From contig NC_089193.1 of NCBI RefSeq assembly GCF_947507565.1, forward strand, positions 1,918,325-1,982,324: a DNA stretch of 64,000 nt. The letters run 5' to 3'. Both the position numbers and the translations under genes were made by a program. Positions 53,553 to 64,000 of the stretch are shown one piece after another (the first letter of the stretch is position 1; the number at the start of each line of letters is the position of its first letter). The notes under the pieces were generated by a model that searched no databases, was not told the DNA's origin, and saw only the letters and a list, made by a program, of their open reading frames with translations. The DNA comes from Oscarella lobularis (lineage: Eukaryota > Porifera > Homoscleromorpha > Homosclerophorida > Oscarellidae).

Positions 53553-56500
53553 TCAGCAACGCGTAGCCTTGAGATTTCCCGTTTCTAGCTTCGAACCGAC
53601 GCTGGAAGACCGAAAACTCGGTCTCAACGCTTTATTATAATGATGATAGGACGGTTGCACGACGACGGGCTGCGGCTGGACGACGCGATATTGCTGCATA
53701 GTCGATCCAAGTCGCTCCCGTTCCTCGGGATCGGAATCAATTCCGAGACCGACGTCTCCGCCGCCGCCACCGCCGGCAACGGCGGCGCCGTCAAACGAGT
53801 CCTTGTGATGATGCATGAGCTCGAATATGGAAGAATCTCCCGACGTCGTGCTCATCTGTTCGGAATAGCGCGAACTGCGCTGAAACATTTCGAGACGCGC
53901 CTGCAAGGTGCGCACCGCATTCACGCTCACGCTCGCCACGCTCGCCGATTCGGTGCGCAACGACTCGTAGCTGCCGCTCCGCTGGCGCGCGTGCAACTTG
54001 CCGAGCTCGTCCTCGGAATCAGATACAGGGGCGACGGTGAGTGGTTGAAAATAATTGTCGCGTAAACGCGGCGAGAGAGGACGTTGGGGAAGCGGACTTC
54101 GACTGCCCCCCTTTAGCGGAATCGGCCGCGTGGGAATTCCATTAAAACGCCGCGGCAGTGGCTGCTGTGTCGCCGGCTTGATTGGTTCAATAAACTCGGG
54201 ACTGCTTGGGCAATGAAGTTCGCTTGCGCTGGAACGCGTTATCATCGTATTGCAGCTGGATACAGGCGACGGCGGCATAGACGATGATAAATCTGTTTCG
54301 CCGCTTGATTGGCGCGGATGAGAATCGCCGCTCGATTGCCGATAGTGTGCCGGATAGTGTGCCGGATCGTCAAAGCGTCGTCGATGCAGTCCCGACGGTC
54401 GCCGATTCAAAAACATGAACGAGTCGTCGTCAAAAGAAAACGAATTAACGCTGGCGCTGCGTTGGAGAAGCGCTGCGGCGGCCTCGTCGGCGCTGCGACG
54501 ACTCCCGCTGCTTCCGCCGCTTCCCTCCTTGGGATCGCCGTCGCGATCGAGACTCTCGCTCGACTGCATCAACTCGGCGAGACCGCGCGAGACGGCGAGC
54601 GCCTCGCGCGCGACGTCCATGGACGCCTGCGATGAATACATGCGCGACATGGACGCGGTGGCACCGGCGGACGATTTGAACGTGCCAAACGCGGGACTAT
54701 TTCCCTCGCTTGTCGTTCGACGTAGCGGTTGGAGACGCGACGGCGTAGCAGCCGCGCTCCCGCCGCCGCCGCCACTGCCGCCGCCGCCGCTGCTGCCGCT
54801 GCCGGTGCCGCCCCCGGCAACGGACCAATGATAAGAAGCGTTTGCGCTTGCCGATCGACCGCTATTGATTTTTTCAGCGTCCGTGCGCGCGTCACTGTAA
54901 TCGTAGCTATCGTAGTTGAACGCCGACGTGAGACTGTTCATGGAGTCGGACGAAGCGAGAAGAGTTTGACGCGAGTCGCAGCCCAATAGAGTAGGCGTCG
55001 TTAGATGACTGTGCATGGACGAGGAACTTCGATATTCGGGACGACGACGAAGTTGTTGATTGTGGTGAGATCGATGATCGGCGTTGTTGGAAGCGCTGCC
55101 CGAACGACTCTGTTGGGATAGGAGAGACTCGACGGTGCTTTCCTTATCTATGAGTTGCCATTCCAGATGAGATATGCATCGATCTTTGTTACCAATTAGC
55201 AATTCCAGGTCATCAACCTGAGAGAAAAAATAAGCAATTTTTAATTAATAGGGTGATTGATTGCCTTTTTTTCGAGTTCGTCCACCCTTTCCAACTTCGA
55301 GTCGGCATTTCGTATCATATCCATGATGTCCGTTGAATCATTAGCTGTAAAATGATACAAATAGAGAGGACACCCCCTCTCTATCTTATCTTATCTTACC
55401 CATGGCATTGTTGCTTGCTAATCGCATGTTCATCTGCCGTAGAAACTGTATCTCCTCGCGATACTGCGTTTTCAACTTAACGCGAAGCTTCTCGCTCTCC
55501 CAGAAACGCTGCTCGACTTCCGCTTTCGCCTGATAGGCTCGTTCGGCGAAGAGTTGCAATTCGACTGCCAACAGTCGAGAATTCTGCGACGATGACGACG
55601 CATTTCCCGACTGCGAGTGCGACGACTGATACAAACTACTATTCTCCATCGCGGAAACGTCGCCTAGACTACGACATCTCTCAGCCGTTCGAGATATGAA
55701 TGAGCCGCTATGTTGCAATTGCTGCTGAAGTCGAGTCACTTCTTCTTTCAGTTCTTGGACTTCTCTGTCTTTTGCTCGAACCTGATTGGTTAAATTGTTC
55801 TCTAGCTGACTCAGCCGAACTTCGCCGTCGCGTACGTCCATTTTCGCCTTTTCTGACAGCTGATCGACTTCCTTTTCGAGTTGTTTCACTCGTACACGTC
55901 CCTTTTCTTTCGCTTCTTCCAATTGGGCGCAGAGATTCAATTTCTCTTGTTGGATAGCGATTCTCAGATCAACTTCCGTCTTTACGCGATGTAATTCGCG
56001 AGCGAGTTGACTGTGCAGGCGAAGATTCTCCTTTTCCAACTCCACGGCTTTTTGCTCAATAATTTCCACTTTACGTTTGACGGACCCCTGTCTCTCTAGC
56101 TTCGATCTCAGCTGCATTTTGTCCTCTTCCAATTGCGCCACTCTCGCCGCTGTAGCCGATTTCGATTCAAGTTGTCTAGCAGAGACAATAAATGCATATA
56201 TAATCATATGTTTTCTTATTACTTTTTCCACTTTTCCTCGTTCTTTTTATGCTGCGATAACTCCCATTCTGCCTTTTGAGCTTTCTGCGCGTACTCCTCC
56301 ACGTTCGCTTTGTGCGACTGTCTCAACAGCTCCAAGTCGCGTTCGAAATTGCGTCGCTCTTCCTGAAGCGTTCGCTGGAGCTCCTTTACTCTCGCTTCGA
56401 GCTGATTCTTCCTCTCGTTCAATTGCGAAACGAGTTGCATGCTACTCGAAGACCGAACTCTCATACTTGACCCCCCGGAAGAAATTCCACTTTCTGACGT

Positions 56501-57205
56501 CGTTGCCGTTGACGACGACGACTCGCTACTTCCTCCTCCGTCACCTCTGCTATCTCGTCGACTACTTCGCAATTGATTTTTATCTAGAAAAAAATGCATT
56601 AGAAAAGAGGGGAGTATTTTATAAATTTATCATGTGATTGCCATCGTCTTTGGCGGCGGCGGCGACGGCAGCGGCGGGGTAGCTACGAATGTGATAGAAA
56701 TGATCGCGTCGATTTCGACGTTCCGCTTGGCGTTGGTCAAGTTGCTAATAAAAAAAAAAAAGAATCATAGAGGGAAGGGTTCACAAAGGAATGAACAAAA
56801 GCGTGGGACAGAGCCCAGAGCCGGTATCCGATTGCCTCTAACACGCCAATGTAGGGAAGCTAAGCAGCTATACTCAAAGATAATCGCCCCAGGCAATGGT
56901 CACCCCCATTTCACTACTGTACGCGACAAGAAACGCGAACGCGCCTACAGTACCCCTTCTCTTCTTTCTCCCCGTCTTCTATTTACCTGTTGGAGTTTCT
57001 CCGCTTGCAGGCGTTCGTGCTCCAATCGTTCGCGCCTCTCGGCGACTTTTCGAGCGTGCTGCGAACGCCAAGTGTCGGCCGTTGCCGTCGCCGCGGCGAC
57101 GGCGACTGTCGAGGAAACAGGGGGGCCCGATAGTTCGCGTTGAATTGAGCGGCACGGCGCGTCCGTTTCGTCGCGACGATCGACGTCGATAACATCAGTC
57201 GCCAT
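53553..57205 (-). CDS. Long coiled-coil protein, family not recognised
   Basis: Start MATDVIDVDRRDETDAPCRS (57203-57205). Exon 1 ends in a charged helix (RKVAERRERLEHERLQAEKL) continuing in exon 2 (QLDQRQAERRNRRDHFYHIR). A Ser-rich stretch follows, then an extended coiled coil over ~55,390-56,580 (NQLEARVKELQRTLQEERRN; KRKVEIIEQKAVELEKENLR; AIQQEKLNLCAQLEEAKEKG; EVQELKEEVTRLQQQLQHSG; QYREEIQFLRQMNMRLASNN). The last large exon (53553-55202) starts LIGNKDRCISHLEWQLIDKE and becomes Ser/Gly/Arg-rich and disordered (SGSSGGGGSGGGGGS), ending GSKLETGNLKATRC. It resembles cytoskeletal scaffold or centrosomal proteins in layout only. The 57-kb end is separated from the next gene on the same strand by ~270 bases. 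Confidence 0.7.
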
Positions 57206-57472
57206 TAGCGTCACGGCCACGGGAAAATTAGCTTGTGAAACGTCAACAACGGCGCAGAGACAAAGCTGCGGTTTGGTTTAGCGTACGCTCTTGCTTCTAA
57301 TCAAATCGCGGACACACGTCACTCTGACGTCACATAGAAGATAAATGTTCCAATTAGATTTGGGCATTTATTCATTGATTGCAAGTAATAACAGGCGCGA
57401 AGTGACCGCAAATTGAATTTAGAGACAGATGAATAGACAACAACGAGAGAATAAATGACTGTTATTACAATA

Positions 57473-59345
57473 TTAGCATGCTGGACCTGTAACGCAAGGG
57501 CCACAATCTTCGCTGTTCTTGCAATCAGGCGTTCCGCCTTCGCCCGGGACGATTGCCCACTTGAGCAGCGGCTGCACGACATTCATCCCATTCTCCTCAC
57601 TATTTCTCTTTGGATTATCATTCTTCCATCCAGACGGACACATCAGAGTGCCCGTGCTTCCGCCATTCACATCACCAGGATGCCTCAATCCCATAACGAG
57701 ACCCAACTAGAAATACTGTACATTAAAAAACCTATATAATCAAAATAAAAAAAGACAATAGTACCTGGTGAGCCAAATGAGTCAAATCGACACCATCTTC
57801 ACCCGGACTACAATTAACCTGCTCATCTGACGTAATAACCTTCGCCCCTTCGACGCCAACTCCCCACGTCGCGCCGCCGCCGTGCAAATTCGACGGAGAG
57901 AACTTGGGAACGAAAAAAACCTCTATGCAATCGGCGTCATCAACTCGTTTTCGTAGTGAAAACTCCTCGCTCGCTTTGACGACAGAATACGCGTTACTCG
58001 ACACCGTTTTCCATTCTCGAAACTCGAACTCGATATTGACTTTGTCCCATTCGGCAATTGCGCCCGGTTGACCGAATGGCAAGCCAGCACCGCTTAGTTT
58101 CGTCTCGTACCGCGTGCATCGCCTCCTCGTGTTCCACCACCATCCACGTCTGACCGACCTCAAACATTTAGTTGTGCTATACTGTATACGAATTGGTTGG
58201 ATGCAGAGACGACGTTTTAGAAAGAACGGAAAGGGGAAAAGATCATTTGGACAAGGCAGGATGAGAATCTAGATCAAATTCAATTTCTTTTCGATAGACG
58301 AAAGCGAGATAATGCTAACCTTGACCCAAATCACTTTCCAGAGAACGATTTTCAAGGGTAAAATACCGAGTCTTCGTTGCGCCGACGACGGGCCGATCCA
58401 GAGGACAATTTTAATGTGAACTTTGATGTGCAACGTTTCGTTTGTCGGCTTCGTCATGCTCAAGTCGTAGAGTCGATCGAGAAGCATTCCGTCGCCCTCT
58501 TCGCTATCCACGCTCACCATCGCCGTCGTATCGACTAGCTGATTAGGAGCGTAATAGTTTTCGTCATTGGGAGAATTTACGAAGAAGCGATACGAGTCTA
58601 GCGTTTCGTATATGCCCGAATGGGCTGATCCTTCGATTTGAGCCTCGAGACCTCGGCAATCGTTCGTCACGTTGACGGAACCGAGTCGAGCGGCGAATCC
58701 CAACGAACGAGTCGAGGAATAGTCGTAGTTCGTCAGCAGATCGGCGGGAACGGACGGGAAGTGCAGATTGAAATCGTTGAAGGTGAACGCGCCGTCGTTT
58801 TCGCCGTCGAACGTCGCCTTCGCCGACAGCGAAGCGGCGCCAGCGTAATCCGATTCAAGGTCGTCAACGAAGACAAGGACGACTTTGCGTTTCTTAGGCG
58901 GCTTCGTCGGAGGAGCTGTAGTAATGAAGGGAGTCGTGGGAGCTTCGGTAGTGACTTCAGGAGTAGTAGGAGCCTCTGTAGTGACTTCAGGAGTAGTAGG
59001 AGCCTCTGTAGTGACTTCAGGAGTAGTAGGAGCCTCTGTAGTGACTTCAGGAGTCGTGGGAGCTTCTGTAGTGATGAAAGGAGCCTCTGTAGTGACTTCG
59101 GCTGTGGTGGGATCCACGATAATAACGTCGGCTGTAGTGGGATCTTCGATAATAACGTCGGCTGTAGTGGGATCTTCGATAATAACGTCGGCTGTAGTGG
59201 GATCCTCGATGATAACGACGGATGTAGTGGCCTCTGGGGGTTCAGTAGTGTCAAAGACGATGTCCTGAGTTGGAGGAAATGTTTGGCCGTGCGCGGAAAA
59301 CGCGACGAGGGCAAGGGAAGCGACGAAAATCCAAGACGACACCAT
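57473..59345 (-). CDS. Secreted Thr-rich metzincin-like pseudoprotease
   Basis: Exons (minus strand) 58320-59345, 57765-58181 and 57473-57706 give 558 residues plus TAA. Signal peptide MVSSWIFVASLALVAFSAHG, then ~110 residues of 10-residue repeats: IIEDPTTADV (x4) and VTTEAPTTPE (x4), a likely O-glycosylated stalk. A folded region begins KKRKVVLVFVDDLESDYAGA and includes NLHFPSVPADLLTNYDYSS. The third exon has AHQLGLVMGLRHPGDVNGGS and TGTLMCPSG: aligned with the metzincin HExxHxxGxxH motif it reads HQLGLVMGLRH, so the first His, the Gly and the last His remain but the catalytic Glu is Gln and the middle His is Leu; LMCPSG supplies the Met-turn. A Cys-rich tail ends CKNSEDCGPCVTGPAC. Likely a binding or scaffold protein rather than an active protease. 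The exon 1/2 junction is the least sure. Confidence 0.65.
58925..59225 (-). repeat. Two 30-bp coding tandem arrays (Thr-rich stalk)
   Basis: On the + strand, GTAGTGACTTCAGGAGTAGT + AGGAGCCTCT repeats about 4-5 times (about 58945-59075) and GGCTGTAGTGGGATCTTCGA + TAATAACGTC about 4 times (about 59100-59220). Both are 30 bases, ten codons, so copy number can change without a frameshift. Copies within each array are almost identical, indicating recent expansion. Confidence 0.92.
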
Positions 59346-59597
59346 GAGAGGGAGGGAGACTTTGGAACTGGACCCAAAATGAATACCAAAAGACTGAGAC
59401 ACCCTTTATCTACCGCGCCACTGCTAAACGAATCAATAGCGTTGCTAAACAACTATGCAATAACAGGATCTGGGACTAGGGTTAAGGTTGGTTTCCTCCA
59501 AAAGGAAGTACGTCATTGGTGCTACAGGTCAAGCCAAAGAACCCTCCTAAGTCCAAATTCCAAGGACGCCTCTAACCTCTGCCCTTCACTTGTACCT

Positions 59598-60824
59598 CTA
59601 ATTGCTTGGCTGAAGCTCAATCAAGCTGTTACTCGACTCAGCCAAATCCGCAATGGATACTCTACCTCTCTGACGAATAAACTTCGCCACTTTGTTCAGC
59701 TCTTCCTCAGAGATATAGATGAATTTTCCTCGGTCGTCAACGACTCCCGTAAGCCGGCCTAGCTCCTCCAAAGCATGTATCCGATTAATTGCATCCTTAG
59801 AATAGAAATAAATGACGTTTTGTGAATTTTTAAGGGTTTTCTGGCACCTGCGTTTTGAGATGAAAGTGAGCCGCGAGATCTTCTAATAGCACGACTTTCT
59901 GCGTCTAAAACCGCAATTCCATGACGTTTCCTTACCCCATCCGGCTTCCTAACCTTTATATAATCAATGAAGTCTTGCAAAAGAGTATCAGACTAGAGAA
60001 AAGGTCTTTGAAACGATCCGTATTATCGTTAGGGAAGTATTACTTCTTGCATGATGTCTGTTTCTCCGCTTCCTTCCGTGTCGACGCTAAAGAATTCCTT
60101 CAGACGTTCGTACTCCTTTTGTTCTTCTTCTTCGCGACGTAATCGTTCCTGACGAGCCTACGCAAAGGGGATTTATTATTAGAAACGTGGCCTGAGGCGA
60201 AGGAAATCTTTTTTTAACCTTTTCTTCTTGTTCTTGTTGCTGAATTTCTTCTTCTTCTTCTTTTTCTTTTGCGTGCTCGCGTCTCAGCTCTTCGCGTTTC
60301 TTTCGATCTTCTCTCGCTGCTTCCTCTTGCTGGTCGAGAAGAAGAAATTTTAAAATTCTAAGGAAGTTATTTTTTTTGATTTTCTCACTTCTCTTCGAGC
60401 TTTTCTCTCCTCTTTTTCTTCTAATTTTCTCAGCTTTTTCGTTCCGAATTTTCCCTTTATTGCTTTATCTGTCATATCCTGTGCTTCGTTTTCGTCTAAA
60501 GGGGGGCGTTTCCCATTCGATTCCCTGCCTTGTCTTTATTTTACCGAATTCGACGTCATCTCGCTCCGCTCTTCGTCTTCCTTCGATTAGTCGCGCTCGA
60601 GCTGTTCGTCCTCGCGGCACTCGTCGACGCTGATCGATTTCTTCGTCCTCTTTCTTGTCGTTGTCGTTTTGAGTTCCATCCGATGCTAAACATGGGCTCA
60701 AACGGCGGGAAATAGACCAAGTCGTCGTACCTGAGTCTTTTGGAGATCCTTTCTTAAATATCTTTATTGCTATGAGCACGAAAACGGCTGCTAGAGCGCC
60801 TAGAAGCCAGAATAGCGGATTCAT
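59598..60824 (-). CDS. DDRGK1: DDRGK domain-containing protein 1 (UFMylation adaptor)
   Basis: ER-membrane-anchored partner of the UFM1 E3 ligase. Start [20 protein letters not shown] (60822-60824) provides the N-terminal membrane anchor; a charged stretch ([40 protein letters not shown]) and a long Glu/Arg/Lys helix encoded around 60,080-60,440 follow. The C-terminal winged-helix part reads [66 protein letters not shown] and [20 protein letters not shown], containing the name-giving DDRGK motif; it ends LQPSN, TAG as CTA at 59598-59600. Divergent from MRPL2 with 223 bases between start codons. Confidence 0.95.
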
Positions 60825-61047
60825 GGTCGTTTACGATAATCCGTAACTCTTCTACGATTACGGCACCACCGTTTGCGTGCTAAATAGTTCTAAGTTGTCA
60901 AGTGGCATTCAAAATAGTTTATTCACATTGTTCTGAAACCATTATGACCGTGTGCGTGGTAAAAATCCTCGCGAAAACCGAAAAAAAGCCTGTCGTAAGA
61001 ATAGACGTCCGGGCGGACGCTAGGAACACACAGCTCCCCGTATAGAA

Positions 61048-61800
61048 ATGAATCTTCTCCGCCGAATGCCGACGGTATCTCTACCAGCCCTCACAAGACT
61101 ATTTCCAACACGTCGCCTTGCTCCGACGCCCGTCGCGTCATTCCACGCATCGTTTCCACGAGAACAGAAGCTCATGGTGGGCCTAAGGAAAAAAGGCGGT
61201 CGCGGTCGCTATGGACACAAGACAGTCGGTCGCCAAGGCGGCGGCCACAAGCAAAAATACCGTATAATTGATTTCAAACGTGCTCCCGTCCAATCAGAAT
61301 CAAGCCTCGCAGAAAAAGTCCTAAGCATCGAATACGACCCATGTAGATCAGCTAGAATCGCCATGGTAGCGGGAAAGGCGAGAAAATACATCTTAGCGCC
61401 CCACGGTATGGAAGTGGGTCAATTAGTCACAGCGATGAGATCTAAACCAGAGAAAGTCGCTCTACAGACAGGAAATGTGTATCAATTGCGTTATATTCCA
61501 CTTGGACAAGCCGTTCATAATATAGAATTGAGGGTTGGGAAGGGTGGACAGATTGTTCGCTCTGCTGGAACGTTTGCTATTGTTCAGCAGAAAATTTCCG
61601 GGGGCGATCGTGTCGTTTTGAAATTGCCGTCCGGGCAGTTGAAAGAGGTGCGAGGCGATTGTGTGGCAACGCTGGGACGGCTGTCGAATGTTGATCATCG
61701 GAATCGTGTGCTTGGGAAGGCGGGGAGGAGTCGATGGTTGGGGATTCGGCCGAAGCCGAATAAACAGAAGAAATTGAGAAAGAAAAAGGAAGGAGTTTGA
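61048..61800 (+). CDS. MRPL2: Mitochondrial ribosomal protein L2 (uL2m)
   Basis: Single-exon ORF of 250 residues. The Arg/Leu-rich start (MNLLRRMPTVSLPALTRLFP) is a likely mitochondrial targeting peptide. The uL2 core follows: GGRGRYGHKTVGRQGGGHKQ, KYRIIDFKR, KVLSIEYDPCRSARIAMVAG, YILAPHGMEVGQLV, GNVYQLRYIPLGQAVHNIEL, GGQIVRSAGTFAIVQQK, LPSGQLKEVRGDCVATLGRL and the basic end GRSRWLGIRPKPNKQKK. Relative to bacterial L2, the protein ends shortly after the LGI segment and lacks the full C-terminal extension. No introns. TGA 61798-61800. Confidence 0.95.
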   Translation: MNLLRRMPTVSLPALTRLFPTRRLAPTPVASFHASFPREQKLMVGLRKKGGRGRYGHKTVGRQGGGHKQKYRIIDFKRAPVQSESSLAEKVLSIEYDPCRSARIAMVAGKARKYILAPHGMEVGQLVTAMRSKPEKVALQTGNVYQLRYIPLGQAVHNIELRVGKGGQIVRSAGTFAIVQQKISGGDRVVLKLPSGQLKEVRGDCVATLGRLSNVDHRNRVLGKAGRSRWLGIRPKPNKQKKLRKKKEGV

Positions 61801-63500
61801 TTATTAGTTATGTATTTCGTTTGAGACTTGCCTATGGGTAAATACAATTTATGTGAAGAATTGATTACGTCACCAAAGGGGGACCCCAAAAAATGGATCG
61901 CCCAGAGTCGCTTTTCGTCGGTTTTTCAATTAAAAAGTCTCTCCGCTGGTTGAGTGGCAGCGTAAGATGGCCAAAAGTTCTTCGAATTCCTAGTTAGAGC
62001 GGAAATCCATGTCGCTGCGATTTCTAGCGGCTATCTCTCGCTCTTTTTCCTTCGTCCCTCGTCCGCGCTCTTTCTCTTGCCTGTACGAAAGCGCGACACG
62101 TCTTCGGCTAGCGTCTGTAGCGTAGAATCGGCGTAGAAACCCGGCGTCGAGCTACTACCGGGACTTTAGTAGACATGCGCGCGAAAAAGGAGAGACTGTA
62201 CCTTCGAAATCTACACGAAAGCGTAAGACGAAACCGTTCAAGAAGAGGAAAGGCGTCCACGAGGCATTTTCGATCGCCATCTTGAACTTGACTTGAGGCG
62301 CGATTAATTGCATCATTTCTTGCTAAAAATAATCTGCTGACTATAATCATTATGCAATCGATAGTCAAACCGGTATTGAAACCGGTTTGTATTTGACACG
62401 TACGTGCGCGAACCAATCAGTGTGCTGGAAAGGTGCGAAAAGAGCGCTAGGCGTCGCACACCGTTCAAGAGCGAAGCGCACCGCCGATTTCCTTCAGTTG
62501 CGGCTGAGGGTGGGTGCGGCGTGGAGCAATCTGCGTCTCATCCTTGAGAGGACTGGCTCGGGAGATTCGACAGAAGGCAAGCGGGGATAGTTGGAACTCA
62601 GCGTGGCCCACGGATAATTCCGTGCCGGAGCCCGTAAGCGGGGCGATGGGGGGCTTCGGCCTCGGTTTACGCACTGGGCAGAACGATCGCTAAGGTCTTA
62701 TTGTCGTCAACAAGCACGATCCGCGTTAGGCTGAGTGGATACGGCTTGGAGGGGGTGTTCATTATGGCCTGGTTGCCGGCACTTGTCTCACCCGAACGAC
62801 GCGATTAGACCGAGGATGATCTGGCCCAGGAGCCTTCGATTCCTCCACTGCACTGTCTTCATTGTTGACTCCTACAAGCAGTGGTCAGCCTCTCTCCACT
62901 CCACAAGGCCCGGTTCTTCTCAGGAAGACATACCGAAGGCTTTGGTACCAGCGCACCGGGGTTTCGGTATTAGGGGCCGATCCTCATCCAGGTGGGTACT
63001 GAATGGAGTGGCCGAGGACCCGCAACTCACCCGAAAATTTTTGGAAGGGGGTCATCGCTTCGGTGAAGACTTCCCTGGGCTACGAAGCGTCCGAACCTCC
63101 ACGCGGTGTAGCCTGGATAGCGCTAATACGGACGCAACTCAAAAGGTACGTACAACGATTATTTGGCAGTGACTAATAGCATTTTTTTTAGGTCAAGCGC
63201 TGAAGAAAAAGGATTTTTTTAGGTCGTGCGCTGAAGAAAAATGATCGACGAGAACGCTGGAGGAAAACGGTGGACGAGCGAGCTGAGAAAAACGATCGAA
63301 GAGCGCCCTGAAGTAATTGGCGATCGATGGACGAAGACAGAAGGACGGAAGATTGGAAGTGAGTTTTGCTAGCGAAAGGAGGGGGTTTGTACTGCATGAT
63401 TAGTGTAAAATCGCTGTGTGTTTGTGTGGAAATAAAATGGAATCGATAAACTTTTTCGATCGTCTCAAAAACAAACGCGTGCGCTAAGCGAAGGTCGAAA
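61801..63500. other. Interval between MRPL2 and FARS2, with a GC-rich unexplained block
   Basis: No gene assigned. 61801-62390 holds the MRPL2 3' end and AT-poor sequence; the longest ATG ORF there is tiny (MRAKKERLYLRN, 62174 onward). 62400-63150 is clearly more GC-rich than other intergenic DNA in this window, has a 146-codon open frame without an ATG, and ends at a donor-like AAAAG|GTACG (about 63148). I could not match it to rRNA, tRNA or a known structural RNA by eye. 63190-63240 holds the phrase TTTTTTTAGGTC(A/G)(A/T)GCGCTG twice (about 63184 and 63215). Confidence 0.4.
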
Positions 63501-63928
63501 ATGCGACGATTCGTTCGATTCTTCTCAAGTACGACCGCGAAATTTATCCACAGGTGGCTTCTGAGTGTTTCCCCAGCGCAATCGAACCCGTTCGTGCACG
63601 TGGAATCGGTGAAATATCGACGAGACGACACGACCAACGTAACGCCGAACACAATCGATCGCATTGCACGCCAGTTGCACCGAAAACACGCTCATCCAAT
63701 CAACATAGTAAAGAAAAGAGTCGAAAATCACGTGCAAACATCGTATAGAACTCGCAATGGGCTATCACCTCTTTTCACAGCTCTGGATGATATCAGCCCA
63801 GGCAGGAAAAACGTCAATTTTACATTATCTATTCATTTTATCTTGTAGTTGTGACGGTGAGGCAAAATTTCGACAGTCTATTAGTTCCCAGAGATCATCC
63901 CAGCAGATCGAAAAATGATAACTACTAT
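63501..63928 (+). CDS. FARS2: Mitochondrial phenylalanyl-tRNA synthetase, 5' part (runs off window)
   Basis: Charges mitochondrial tRNA-Phe. Exon 1 (63501-63801) begins [20 protein letters not shown], a likely mitochondrial targeting peptide, and continues [40 protein letters not shown] and [14 protein letters not shown], matching the FARS2 N-terminus. Exon 2 (63849-63928) gives [20 protein letters not shown] and SKNDNYY, then a GTAGCA donor-like site; further exons lie beyond the window. The first intron starts GC rather than GT (CCCAG|GCAGGA) and ends TTGTAG; the amino acids on both sides match the family without a gap, so a GC-AG intron is the best reading. Confidence 0.9.
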
Positions 63929-64000
63929 GTAGCAACCAATGTTCACTTTCACTTCACCTGCATAATAATATTGCACTAGATTAATTCTGAGTACATGTTG

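Noticed and set aside
53640-54830. Plus-strand ORFs opposite the coiled-coil gene C-terminal exon
   Set aside because: Shadow frames of a Ser/Arg/Gly-rich minus-strand exon with no conserved motif.
56800-56940. Possible 5S rRNA gene (GGAAGCTAAGCAG) in the coiled-coil gene intron
   Set aside because: Only the short box-like phrase matches; the rest of the 5S sequence and the terminator are absent.
58638-59762. Long + strand ORF opposite the Thr-rich stalk
   Set aside because: Created by the 30-bp repeats (Ser/Arg-rich mirror of the Thr-rich frame); no start context, signal or domain.
62174-62284. Short basic ORF (MRAKKERLYLRN...) as ribosomal protein eL41
   Set aside because: Only the first four residues resemble eL41; the remainder does not, and length differs.

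Overview
The window is nuclear DNA from a eukaryote, most likely an early-branching animal with a compact genome. Genes sit tens to a few hundred bases apart, are cut by many short GT-AG introns (about 37-170 nt) rich in TAATTAAT/TTTATTTA runs, and have GC-richer exons. The gene content is animal-like: AP-1 gamma, PLC with PH/EF/X/Y/C2, RhoGAP, NUP62, ionotropic glutamate receptor, DDRGK1, SUMF1. A sponge (homoscleromorph type) would fit the compactness and the glutamate receptor, but that is inference; no rRNA or mitochondrial marker is present.

Layout. 0-1.4 kb: 3' end of a proline-rich protein gene (+). 1.6-6.3 kb: gamma-adaptin (+), with a 716-bp inverted-repeat element carrying a 20-bp minisatellite in one intron. 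6.7-12.7 kb: a xanthine dehydrogenase/aldehyde oxidase homologue with an N-terminal zinc-ribbon-like segment (+). 12.8-13.6 kb: universal stress protein (+). 13.6-16.2 kb: gene-poor, with two kinds of local repeats. 16.2-18 kb: proline-rich RhoGAP protein (-). 18.4-27.5 kb: two tandem phospholipase C genes with helical C-terminal tails (-). 27.7-29.2 kb: NUP62 without FG repeats (-).

28.7-44.0 kb: a tandem segmental duplication (units of about 7.9 and 7.4 kb). Each unit holds, on the + strand, (i) a gene for a helical protein of no recognised family, (ii) a gene for a large secreted, probably GPI-anchored, two-repeat protein with a Ser/Pro stalk, and (iii) a gene for a small secreted Cys-rich protein with a Thr/Ser/Pro tail. 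The second unit begins with a broken antisense copy of the NUP62 5' end. The first helical-protein genes have diverged strongly while the two downstream genes are nearly identical, which suggests gene conversion or unequal selection. This cassette is the best candidate here for something undescribed.

44.3-47.2 kb: CCCH zinc-finger protein of the ZC3H4/6/8 type (-). 47.4-48.6 kb: DUF4476-like proline-rich protein (+). 48.8-51.4 kb: ionotropic glutamate receptor (-). 51.6-52.4 kb: small basic protein (-), head-to-head with intronless SUMF1 (52.4-53.5 kb, +) with 34 bases between the start codons. 53.6-57.2 kb: coiled-coil protein (-). 57.5-59.3 kb: secreted metzincin-like pseudoprotease (-). 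59.6-60.8 kb: DDRGK1 (-). 61.0-61.8 kb: mitochondrial ribosomal protein L2 (+). 63.5 kb to the end: 5' part of mitochondrial phenylalanyl-tRNA synthetase (+).

Splice models were made by hand from GT/AG signals, reading frame and family knowledge. Where exon sums are stated they were counted and are exact multiples of three. No database search was run; family names rest on recognised motifs.
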